Both the position numbers and the translations under genes were made by a program. Shown one piece after another: positions 44,201-51,095 of a stretch of DNA of 64,000 nucleotides (position 1 is the stretch's first letter; the number at the start of each line of letters is the position of its first letter). Origin of the DNA: Neptunitalea lumnitzerae (GTDB lineage: Bacteria > Bacteroidota > Bacteroidia > Flavobacteriales > Flavobacteriaceae); the NCBI RefSeq assembly GCF_027924185.1, contig NZ_BRVO01000002.1, positions 124,001 through 188,000 of the forward strand, in the 5' to 3' direction. Under the pieces are notes generated by a model that was not told where the DNA came from, ran no database searches, and saw nothing but the letters and a program-made list of their open reading frames with translations.

Positions 44201-45248
44201 AACTTATGTGAATGATTTTTCCTTCTTCGGCACTTCTTCTCACGGCGTCCATAACAGTCATGGTTCTATAACCGTCCCAGCCGGATACTGGGGAAGGTGC
44301 ATTATTGATGATGGTTTGATAAACAGCATCAAAATATTCAAAGTAATTTCCTTCTTCACTTTTGATAAATTCCGTGATTTTATCACCATCTTCTAAATAA
44401 CTTAATTTTCCGTCTTTGTGATCTTTATGGTTCACCCAATCTTCTCTACTTGGAATTGCACCTGCAATAAGTCTGTCCTCTTGGATATCTGTTCGGTCTT
44501 GCAAATAAGATCCGTTGCGGCCATGAAAAACGTAGCCGTATTCGTGTTCCAAAGAAATATCTGTGGCTCTTAATTTGACTCTTTTATCTGGATAAATCAG
44601 CGTAGCTAAAAAGTAATCTTCTACAGGAGAATCTTTACGCAATGCTGTAAAATCTGCCAGAACCGCATCTGGAATTCCAAATAATTTCACTGCCTGATCT
44701 GTGATGTGTGAACCACGATTATTGTATTCTCCACCACTTTTAGGATGTTCGGTATGCACATCGCCACGTACGTTTGGGACAAAAAAGTCATACGAAATGG
44801 TAGCTTCTACCAATTCTCCAAGTTTATCCATTTCCAGTACTTTTTGGGTTGTTTTAAAATCAGAATCGTATCTTCTGTTTTGGAAAACAAATAGATAAAC
44901 TCCTCTGCTTTTCGCAAGCAAATGCAATTCTTTAGCTTCTTCAGCAGTATTGGTGAAAGCTTTTTCTACAATAGCATGTTTCCCGGCTTCTAACACTTTT
45001 TTTGCGTATTCAAAATGTGTATCAATGGGGGTGTTTACCACAACTAAATCTACTTGATCATCTGCTAAAACAGCTTCTAGCGAAGGATAACTTTCCGTAT
45101 AGTCATAATCATTTTGAATTTTCTTTTTTGAGCGTTCCCAAGCACCTTTCAAAAGGTAACCTTCTGAAACGTCAAGAAATGGAGCAAAAAAAGTCTTGCC
45201 AGAAAAACCGTAACCTAGTAATACGGTGCGAATTGTGTTTATTGTCAT
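44181..45248 (-). CDS. Gfo/Idh/MocA-family oxidoreductase
   Basis: NAD(P)-dependent dehydrogenase of 355 residues, probably acting on a sugar or inositol-type substrate. N-terminal Rossmann motif VLLGYGFSGKTFFAPFL, then VDLVVVNTPIDTHFEYAKKV and AGKHAIVEKAFT, where EKAF stands for the usual EKP catalytic-lysine motif; the C-terminal alpha/beta domain contains GGEYNNRGSHITDQAVKLFG with the expected Asp/His. The motif spacing is close to the scyllo-inositol dehydrogenase-like group. Overlaps the next gene by 20 bases. Confidence 0.92.
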   Translation of the reverse strand: MTINTIRTVLLGYGFSGKTFFAPFLDVSEGYLLKGAWERSKKKIQNDYDYTESYPSLEAVLADDQVDLVVVNTPIDTHFEYAKKVLEAGKHAIVEKAFTNTAEEAKELHLLAKSRGVYLFVFQNRRYDSDFKTTQKVLEMDKLGELVEATISYDFFVPNVRGDVHTEHPKSGGEYNNRGSHITDQAVKLFGIPDAVLADFTALRKDSPVEDYFLATLIYPDKRVKLRATDISLEHEYGYVFHGRNGSYLQDRTDIQEDRLIAGAIPSREDWVNHKDHKDGKLSYLEDGDKITEFIKSEEGNYFEYFDAVYQTIINNAPSPVSGWDGYRTMTVMDAVRRSAEEGKIIHISYEDIEK

Positions 45249-45279
45249 TTTTTGTGTTTTTAGGGGAAATGTATTTTTA

Positions 45280-46107
45280 TTATTGTCCTATGGATTTTTC
45301 CATAAGAATTCTCCAAACATTCATGGGCAACCATTCTTCATAATTCATCCAATGTTTGTAGTTGGGCAATTCTACTTTATTTGGAATTTCGAAAAGATTG
45401 GTTCCTTTATCTAATTCTGCCTGAACAGCAGCATATAATTCATTAAAGTAATTTTGAATTAGGTGTAGATCTTTGCGACTTCCTACAGCTCTCACGTGTG
45501 ACATAAGTAGTGTATCAAATTCTAACTGATCTATTTTCTTTAAAGAAGTAACCCAGTTGGAAGGGTCAGCATCGGGTAGATAAGCATACAAAACTCTATC
45601 GGGTACTACCAGATCTATTGAGAAGACGGTGTTGTGTTCGGGGAATCGAAAGGTGGTCATTCCATCGCCATGATTTCTTCCGTAGAAATATAATTCTATT
45701 GTTTTTCCACCAATTGTGTATGTAGTGAACTCGCCTTCCCAAGTTTCATCTGGCATGATAACTTTTGGATTTGGTGCAATGGTTTCTTTTGCTTTTATAT
45801 GACTGATGATGGTTGCGCCTTGATCTTTAAACAATTGTCCGCCACTGATATGATCCCAATGATTGTGGCTATAAAAAAGATGGGTTACCGGTAAATCAGT
45901 CACTTTCTTGATAGCTTTCATCGTGGCTTTGGCATGTATTTCATCTAAGGGGTCAATTACTACAACACCAGTATCTGTGATGTAAAATAGCGAATAGGTG
46001 CGGTCGCCAACCATATACAAATTGTCTTTAACCTTGATGATTTCTATATCTTTCGCCTTTACAAGCGTTACAGCAAAAAGAGTTAAAAAAAAGATGAGTT
46101 GTTTCAT
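45280..46107 (-). CDS. Exported MBL-fold metallo-hydrolase (second)
   Basis: A 275-residue protein with signal peptide MKQLIFFLTLFAVTLVKAK. The zinc-1 motif reads FYSHNHWDHISGG, followed by GRNHGDGMTTFRF (third His) and TVFSIDLVVPDRVLY (bridging Asp). It is unlike the other island MBL protein in sequence, so it was not produced by a recent duplication. Periplasmic. Some relatives hydrolyse lactones, alkyl sulfates or beta-lactams; the substrate here is not predictable. Downstream of DoxX by 70 bases. Confidence 0.87.
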   Translation of the reverse strand: MKQLIFFLTLFAVTLVKAKDIEIIKVKDNLYMVGDRTYSLFYITDTGVVVIDPLDEIHAKATMKAIKKVTDLPVTHLFYSHNHWDHISGGQLFKDQGATIISHIKAKETIAPNPKVIMPDETWEGEFTTYTIGGKTIELYFYGRNHGDGMTTFRFPEHNTVFSIDLVVPDRVLYAYLPDADPSNWVTSLKKIDQLEFDTLLMSHVRAVGSRKDLHLIQNYFNELYAAVQAELDKGTNLFEIPNKVELPNYKHWMNYEEWLPMNVWRILMEKSIGQ

Positions 46108-46177
46108 GTAAATTTAAATTGGGTTTTGGTTATAAGATTTGGCTTTATAGTAGGGGACTCTTTTCAGAAAATAAACC

Positions 46178-46579
46178 TCAATTATTTTTCAATTTTGATG
46201 AAAACAAGCCTTTGTTATAGTCAGCAAATAGATACAATATAGCAAAATAAAGGCCGTATACCATTTCAATATAAATGGCATTCCAGTTTTCTTGAAAAGA
46301 CATTCCAAAAATGAGTATACAAATAAGCATTACTCCAATGGTGGCAGAAGCCTTCATTTTAAAACCAACAATTAATGCTATTCCTAAGAGAAGTTCTAAA
46401 AAAGGAAGTAGATATGCGAATGGTTGTACTATGGCTAATGGAAATGCAGTTTCCGAAAAACCTTTCGTCATTCCTTCTGTAAATTGTTGTAATTTAGGGA
46501 TTCGGATAAATCCATGTCCTAAAAAACTAAAACCAATAGGGAGCCTGGCTAGTGTGTATGCAGTTACATTTTCTTTCAT
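46178..46579 (-). CDS. DoxX-family membrane protein
   Basis: A small four-helix inner-membrane protein (133 residues from the ATG at 46579, MKENVTAYTLARLPIGFSFL; a longer frame from 46636 has no family support). GHGFIRIPKLQQF after helix 1 and PFLELLLGIALIVGFKMKAS are typical of DoxX/DoxD-type quinone-linked or carrier-like proteins. First gene of the island run, so any promoter of the operon should lie just upstream in the gene-poor stretch. Function unknown beyond family. Confidence 0.85.
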   Translation of the reverse strand: MKENVTAYTLARLPIGFSFLGHGFIRIPKLQQFTEGMTKGFSETAFPLAIVQPFAYLLPFLELLLGIALIVGFKMKASATIGVMLICILIFGMSFQENWNAIYIEMVYGLYFAILYLFADYNKGLFSSKLKNN

Positions 46580-47230
46580 AGCTTCAATTTTAATCAAAGA
46601 AACAAAGACTTCTATGGCTTTTATTGTAAAAAACAACTAATGTTTTGTAAAAAATTACGAAAAGTATATGCTACATTATATTGAAGAATAATTAGATTTA
46701 TACAGCAAACAAGTGTTGAATGCTATTGGTTTAAAGAAGTTTGCAAACGTAATTTATCATGTTATAATGTGGATGCGAGCCTTGCGACAAGGCTACCTTT
46801 GGTACAATAAGGATATTTCTTTGGAGACGGCAAGTAGAGGTTTGAAAAAGGCAGTGACTACTGATGTTTTTTGTTAAAAATGAATATTTTGCTGAAAAGA
46901 AACGAGTTGAAGTAAGGAATCTATCAACAACGAATTTATTTTTTTTATCCAAAATACTGAATATTAGCAAGATGATTCAAGATAGGTTCAAACGCACAAA
47001 CGGTTACTCGGTTATAGTAAGCAGCATTTTTACTGGTTCATAAAATATCGTGGAAGAATTTCTTAGGATGCTGTCTATATTGAATTTGTAGATTTAGGAA
47101 TCTGCTCTACAAGTGCTTACGCTAGTATTAATTTTTTAAAATAAAATCAAAGGAAGAGTTGTAATCATCCTCCGATTCATAGACAATGAAATAACTATAG
47201 GTGTTAACCTATAAAGAATATTATATACTA

Positions 47231-47277
47231 TTAAATCTATTGAAGAACTCCGTTTAGGAGCTTTTCAATAGATTTAA
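47231..47277. repeat. 47-base imperfect palindrome
   Basis: TTAAATCTATTGAA and TTCAATAGATTTAA are perfect 14-bp outer arms; the inside (GAACTCC / GGAGC) pairs in part around GTTTA. It is not followed by a T-run on either strand, so it is not a plain terminator. It could be an integrase or excisionase site, or a mobile-element remnant. Confidence 0.5.
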
Positions 47278-47302
47278 ATGCCACCAAATGAGTCTGAAAA
47301 AT

Positions 47303-47346
47303 GTTAAAGTTTATACTTTAACAGTGTGTTGTACCTATGTTGTACC
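47303..47346. repeat. Palindrome and paired GTTGTACC repeats near tRNA-Met
   Basis: GTTAAAGT-TTAT-ACTTTAAC is a perfect 8-bp palindrome (47303-47322). It is followed by two direct copies of GTTGTACC at 47328 and 47339, one helical turn (11 bases) apart. Close to the island's tRNA end, such repeats could be arm-type integrase sites or a repressor operator. Confidence 0.4.
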
Positions 47347-47364
47347 CAAGAAAATAAAGTCCAT

Positions 47365-47395
47365 AAAAAAAGGCCTCCGATCTCTCGAAAGCCTT
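47365..47395 (-). terminator. Terminator downstream of tRNA-Met
   Basis: On the minus strand AAGGC and GCCTT close a longer imperfect stem (TTTCGAGAGATCGGAG between them), followed by a T-run. It differs from the terminator that follows the tRNA fragment at 37602, so it was brought in with the island or replaced. Confidence 0.65.
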
Positions 47396-47406
47396 GATTT
47401 TACTGG

Positions 47407-47480
47407 TAGCGAAGACGGGAGTTGAACCCGTGACCTCAGGGTTATGAATCCTGCGCTCTAACCAACTGAGCTACCTCGCC
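47407..47480 (-). tRNA. tRNA-Met (anticodon CAT)
   Basis: Reverse complement: acceptor GGCGAGG/CTTCGCT (with G-T pairs at 1-72 and 6-67), D arm GCTC/GAGC, anticodon arm CAGGA-TTCATAA-CCCTG, T arm ACGGG-TTCAACT-CCCGT. Discriminator A is followed by CCA in the DNA. Elongator-type features. Its 3' half is duplicated at 37648-37688. Confidence 0.97.
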
Positions 47481-47508
47481 ATTTGTATTGCATCTCTCAA
47501 TGCGGGTG

Positions 47509-47538
47509 CAAATATATAACTTAATTTAAATACTCCAA
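47509..47538 (-). promoter_or_regulatory. Promoter of tRNA-Met
   Basis: Minus strand: TTG (47538-47536), 19-base spacer, TATATTTG (47516-47509), then 28 bases to the tRNA 5' end. Identical -7 element and spacing to the tRNA-Tyr promoter. Confidence 0.75.
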
Positions 47539-47638
47539 ATACTTTCGCAAAAATAATTATATATCTTTTTATTTTGATTTTTTAATTAAATACCTATATT
47601 GTCAATCTGATATTTTTTTACAATTAACGAACATTTCT

Positions 47639-48022
47639 ATGGAAGAAAAGGTAAAGTATGAGTTAGAATTTGTGGTACAATCATCACCATCTTTGTTATA
47701 TCAATATATTTCTACGCCTTCAGGCTTGTCTGAATGGTTTGCAGATAATGTAAACTCTAGAGGAGAACGTTTCACCTTTATTTGGGATGGAGCTGAAGAA
47801 GAAGCTAAATTGGTTAAAAAGAAAAATGGTGAATTAGTAAAATTCCGTTGGGCAGCTAATGAAGATAGTTCATTTTTTGAAATGAAAATTGTTGTTGACG
47901 AAATTACTAAAGATGTATCGTTACTTATTACTGACTTTGCTGAAGAGGATGAGGTTGATGAAGCTAAAATGCTTTGGGAAAATCAAATCTCTGATTTAAA
48001 ACAAGTATTAGGTTCTGCTTAA
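47639..48022 (+). CDS. START-like domain protein (AHSA1/SRPBCC type)
   Basis: A 127-residue soluble protein with a helix-grip fold pattern: KYELEFVVQSSPSLLYQYIS, then GLSEWFADNV (the conserved LSEWF/W motif of AHSA1-like proteins) and late ITDFAEEDEVDEAKMLWENQ. Such domains bind hydrophobic ligands or assist chaperones; this small Bacteroidota version is uncharacterised. A terminator follows it and overlaps the leader of the next gene. Confidence 0.85.
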   Translation: MEEKVKYELEFVVQSSPSLLYQYISTPSGLSEWFADNVNSRGERFTFIWDGAEEEAKLVKKKNGELVKFRWAANEDSSFFEMKIVVDEITKDVSLLITDFAEEDEVDEAKMLWENQISDLKQVLGSA

Positions 48023-48050
48023 AATATACTTCTAAAATATATGAATTAAG

Positions 48051-48058
48051 TATCTTTG
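48051..48058 (+). promoter_or_regulatory. Possible -7 element (TATCTTTG) before the aminotransferase gene
   Basis: A perfect TAnnTTTG, 26 bases before the ATG at 48084, directly at the base of the preceding gene's terminator. I see no TTG at the expected -33 position, so it may be a weak or helped promoter. Confidence 0.4.
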
Positions 48059-48083
48059 CCCTGAATTTTTCAGGGCTTTTTTT
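48058..48083 (+). terminator. Terminator abutting the next start codon
   Basis: GCCCTGAA-TTT-TTCAGGGC, an 8-bp perfect stem, then seven Ts that run straight into ATG 48084. It ends the START-like gene and lies where the leader of the aminotransferase gene must be. Confidence 0.8.
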
Positions 48084-48929
48084 ATGATTAATTATAACGG
48101 AACTATACAACCAACAGATACTAAACAACTTACTTTTAATAACAGAGGTTTTAAATTTGGTGATGCCTTGTTTGAAACTATCAGAGTTATAGATGGTAAG
48201 GTTATTTTTGCAGAGGAACATTACTTACGTTTAATGGCTTCTATGCGTATTATGCGTATGGAAATACCTATGGAATATACCTTGGAGTTTTTTGAAAGTG
48301 AGATATTAAAGTTGGTAGAGGCTACCGGGTTTAAGAATAAACCACTGAAAATTAGGTTTAACGTTTTTAGAAACGATGGTGGTTTGTATGCACCAACCAC
48401 CAATGATGTTACGTTTTATATTCAGGCAAATTTACTTACCAATCCGTTTTATATAATGGATGATGCGCCTTATGAGGTAGATTTGTATAAAGATTTTTAT
48501 CAGGCTCCTGGTTTATTATCTTCTATTAAAACAAATAATAAAGCATTACAAGTAGTAGGGAGTGTTTATGCTAAAGAAAACGACCTTCATAACTGTTTGA
48601 TATTAAACACCGATAAAAGTGTGGTAGAAGCTTTAAATGGTAATTTGTTTTTGGTAAAAGGTACTACCGTGAAAACGCCACCTTTAAAAGATGGTTGTTT
48701 AAATGGTATAATTAGAAAACAGGTGCTAGCAATTTTAAAAAAGATTGAAGGGTATACTATTGAAGAAACATCTATTTCTCCGTTTGAACTTCAAAAGGCA
48801 GATGAGCTTTTTATAACCAATACGGTAGTGGGTATTCAGCCTATTACTAAATATCGTAAAAAGACATATACCAATAGTTTTTCTAAAGGTTTATTGGGTA
48901 AATTAAATGCAGTAGTGCGTTTGGGGTAG
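48084..48929 (+). CDS. Class IV aminotransferase (4-amino-4-deoxychorismate lyase/BCAT-like)
   Basis: PLP-dependent fold-type IV enzyme of 281 residues. It has the N-terminal RGFKFGDALFETIRV, then SIKTNNKALQVVGSVYAK with the PLP-binding Lys of the family, VVEALNGNLFLVKG (the usual EGxxxNxF loop with Ala-Leu-Asn-Gly), and late DELFITNTVVGIQPI. The most likely role is aminodeoxychorismate lyase (PabC) in folate synthesis; branched-chain or D-amino acid transamination is the alternative, and the sequence alone cannot settle it. Confidence 0.88.
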   Translation: MINYNGTIQPTDTKQLTFNNRGFKFGDALFETIRVIDGKVIFAEEHYLRLMASMRIMRMEIPMEYTLEFFESEILKLVEATGFKNKPLKIRFNVFRNDGGLYAPTTNDVTFYIQANLLTNPFYIMDDAPYEVDLYKDFYQAPGLLSSIKTNNKALQVVGSVYAKENDLHNCLILNTDKSVVEALNGNLFLVKGTTVKTPPLKDGCLNGIIRKQVLAILKKIEGYTIEETSISPFELQKADELFITNTVVGIQPITKYRKKTYTNSFSKGLLGKLNAVVRLG

Positions 48930-49015
48930 GGTTATAAGCGCTTAGAGGGGCTAAGCGTATTATTTAATGCTTATTCTTTAGATAAAGTAACTTTGTTAGC
49001 TATAGTTTTTATTTT

Positions 49016-49582
49016 TTAATTAAAACTTGGGTTTTCGGGTGCATTTGCCCACAATAAATAGTCGCCACCTAATTCTTGAATCTTTTCTTTCCAAAAGCTT
49101 CCTGAGGGTTTTCGTATCACATTGCTGCTATAAGTGTTTTTGGTAACAACCCATGAGTTAGCATCTAACTCATCTGTTAATTGTTGAGCTTCCCAGCCAG
49201 AGTATCCCAGAAAAAACTTAATATCTTTTTCTTTTATTTGGTTGTCATTTATTAAGTGTACTATACTTTCAAAATCGCCACCCCAATAAATACCAGAGGC
49301 TATTTCTATACTATTTGGTATAAGCTCAGGTATTTTATGAATAAAATATAAATTTTCTTGTTCCACCGGGCCACCATTGTACACCTTAAATGTTTTATGA
49401 ATTTCGGGTACAATTTCATGTAGTTTAAAGTCCAGCGGTTTATTTAATATAAAACCAACGGAACCCACACTGTTATGATCTGCCAATAAAATTACCGACC
49501 TATTAAAGGAAATATCACCTATAATGGAAGGCTCGGCAATAAGTAAAAGTCCTTTTTGGGGTTTTAGAGCTTCCATACGCAA
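49016..49582 (-). CDS. YqgE/AlgH family protein (DUF179)
   Basis: A 188-residue cytoplasmic protein with the family's N-terminal motif PQKGLLLIAEPSIIGDISFN, RSVILLADHN, VGFILNKPL, and later YNGGPVEQENLYFIH and FLGYSGWEAQQLTDEL. The biochemical role of YqgE is not established. The second Met (49576) is an equally good start and fits homologues better. It is preceded on its strand by a possible -7 element (TACATTTG at 49629-49622) and stands alone after the HU gene. Confidence 0.92.
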   Translation of the reverse strand: MRMEALKPQKGLLLIAEPSIIGDISFNRSVILLADHNSVGSVGFILNKPLDFKLHEIVPEIHKTFKVYNGGPVEQENLYFIHKIPELIPNSIEIASGIYWGGDFESIVHLINDNQIKEKDIKFFLGYSGWEAQQLTDELDANSWVVTKNTYSSNVIRKPSGSFWKEKIQELGGDYLLWANAPENPSFN

Positions 49583-49636
49583 TAACTTTTATTTAAACTT
49601 ATAATATTTTATTTACAAATACAAATGTATGTATAA

Positions 49637-49665
49637 CAAAAAAGCACCCTACAAAGGTGCTTTTT
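49637..49665. terminator. Terminator of the HU gene
   Basis: AAAAAGCACC and GGTGCTTTTT form a 10-bp stem with a CTACAAA loop and T-runs on both strands, 22 bases beyond the HU stop codon. Confidence 0.85.
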
Positions 49666-49686
49666 CATTGAACTGTGATATTTTGA

Positions 49687-49959
49687 CTAATTTACAGCAT
49701 CACTTAATTCAGCACCTGCCTTAAACTTAACAACTTTTTTAGCTGCAATTTGAATTGTTGCTCCAGTTTGAGGATTTCTACCTTCTCTTGCAGCTCTTTC
49801 AGATACTGACCAAGATCCGAAACCTACTAGAGAAATTTTTCCTCCTTCTTTTAATGTTTTTTCAACATTACCTAAAAATGATTCTAATGCTTTTTTAGCT
49901 GCCGCTTTAGTAACTCCGGCATCTGCTGCCATAGCATCAATTAATTCTGTCTTGTTCAT
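49687..49959 (-). CDS. HU-family histone-like DNA-binding protein
   Basis: A 90-residue nucleoid protein that binds and bends DNA as a dimer. Typical features: MNKTELIDAMAADAGVTKAA at the start, GGKISLVGFGSWSVSERAAR, then the beta-arm with GRNPQTGATIQIAAKK, the arginine/proline tip that inserts into the minor groove. Own strong promoter (below) and own terminator, so it is a monocistronic gene. Standard length for HU. Confidence 0.97.
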   Translation of the reverse strand: MNKTELIDAMAADAGVTKAAAKKALESFLGNVEKTLKEGGKISLVGFGSWSVSERAAREGRNPQTGATIQIAAKKVVKFKAGAELSDAVN

Positions 49960-50011
49960 AAGTTTAAATTTAAATTTTAATTTGGGCTTACGTTTTATTA
50001 ATAAACCATAA

Positions 50012-50041
50012 CAAATTTATACGGATTTCGTTATTATACAA
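50012..50041 (-). promoter_or_regulatory. Promoter of the HU gene
   Basis: Minus strand: TTG (50041-50039), 19-base spacer, TAAATTTG (50019-50012), 52 bases before the start codon. Full match to the Bacteroidota consensus. Confidence 0.75.
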
Positions 50042-50146
50042 GTATTTCGGGCTGAAATAGGAATATTTGTTAATAACTTAACACCATTGTTAATAAACCG
50101 CGCTATTATCTAACATTTTTTTAAGGAAATCCAGTGTTTATAAGGG

Positions 50147-51094
50147 TTATTCAAGGTAAGCGCCCTCTTCAAATGTAAATCCGTTTAAAACGGCACTTAC
50201 TGGCATTTTCTTTTTACCTGGCATTTGTATTTCTTTTAAATTAATGTAGCCATCGGTGGTAGCTACTTTAATTGTTTTTTTAGTGGTTACTATGGTGCCA
50301 GGTTTTTGTTTTACTTCACTCATATCTTTAGCTACTTCATACACTTTAATATTAAAGTTCTCGTCTTGCTGCTTTAATAAGGTCCATGCAGTAGGGTATG
50401 GGCTCATACCGCGTATAAAGTTGTACACATTGGCTGTAGTGTTGTTCCAGTTAATTTTACAGGTGTCTTTATGTATTTTAAAGGCATCTTTTGTTATCTC
50501 GTTATCGTTTTGTAGGGTAGTGGTAACTTCGTCGTTTTCTATTAGGTTAACAGTTTTTACTACCACACTAGCTCCAAGGTGCATTAATTTATCGTGTAGT
50601 GTTCCTGCGGTGTCTTTTTCATCAATTGCAATTTCTTCTTGCAATATCATAGCTCCTGTATCTATTTTTTCATCTATAAAGAATGAGGTAACCCCTGTTT
50701 TGGTTTCTCCATTAATGATAGCCCAGTTAATTGGGGCAGCACCTCTGTAATTAGGTAATAAGGATGCATGTAAATTAAAGGTGCCATATGCTGGCAATTG
50801 CCAAACTACTTTTGGTAACATTCTAAAGGCTACTACAATTTGTAAGTTATCTTCTAAGGCTGTTAACTCATTAATAAAAGATTCATCTTTTAAATTGGTC
50901 GGTTGTAAAATGTGTAAGCCTTTTTCAAGGGCATAAGTTTTTACTGCCGAATATTGTATTTTTCTACCTCTGCCGGCAGGTTTATCAGGCGCAGTTATTA
51001 CTCCAACTACATTATAGTTTTCTTCAATTAATTTATCTAAAATGGCAACCGCAAAATCGGGTGTTCCCATAAATACTATTCGTAAATCTCTCAT
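50147..51094 (-). CDS. fmt: Methionyl-tRNA formyltransferase
   Basis: Formylates initiator Met-tRNA with 10-formyl-tetrahydrofolate. 315 residues: RIVFMGTPDFAVAILDKLIE at the start, TAPDKPAGRGRK (the loop between strands 2 and 3), the catalytic region FNLHASLLPNYRGAAPINWA (Asn, His), ETKTGVTSFFIDEKIDTGAM with the catalytic Asp, then the OB-fold C-terminal domain. Complete. It begins 1 base after the recQ stop codon, third in the ATPase-recQ-fmt run. Confidence 0.97.
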   Translation of the reverse strand: MRDLRIVFMGTPDFAVAILDKLIEENYNVVGVITAPDKPAGRGRKIQYSAVKTYALEKGLHILQPTNLKDESFINELTALEDNLQIVVAFRMLPKVVWQLPAYGTFNLHASLLPNYRGAAPINWAIINGETKTGVTSFFIDEKIDTGAMILQEEIAIDEKDTAGTLHDKLMHLGASVVVKTVNLIENDEVTTTLQNDNEITKDAFKIHKDTCKINWNNTTANVYNFIRGMSPYPTAWTLLKQQDENFNIKVYEVAKDMSEVKQKPGTIVTTKKTIKVATTDGYINLKEIQMPGKKKMPVSAVLNGFTFEEGAYLE

Positions 51095-51095
51095 G

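Larger units (their letters stand above)
46640..47364. other. Gene-poor island end
   Basis: About 725 bases without a gene I can support. Short frames occur on both strands but lack start context and family resemblance. The stretch contains a 47-base palindrome (47231-47277), a 20-base palindrome (47303-47322) and paired GTTGTACC repeats. The lost integrase may have been here; no trace of an integrase active site is readable. Confidence 0.5.

Noticed and set aside
38054-46579. Polysaccharide utilisation locus
   Set aside because: There is no SusC/SusD pair, glycoside hydrolase or sulfatase in the island; the genes point to small-molecule handling.
46580-46636. Longer start of the DoxX protein
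   Set aside because: The added residues lie before the normal DoxX start and add no family feature; ATG 46579 fits better.
46731-46970. A 79-codon minus-strand frame in the gene-poor island end
   Set aside because: No family resemblance, no start context, low-complexity composition; not distinguishable from chance.
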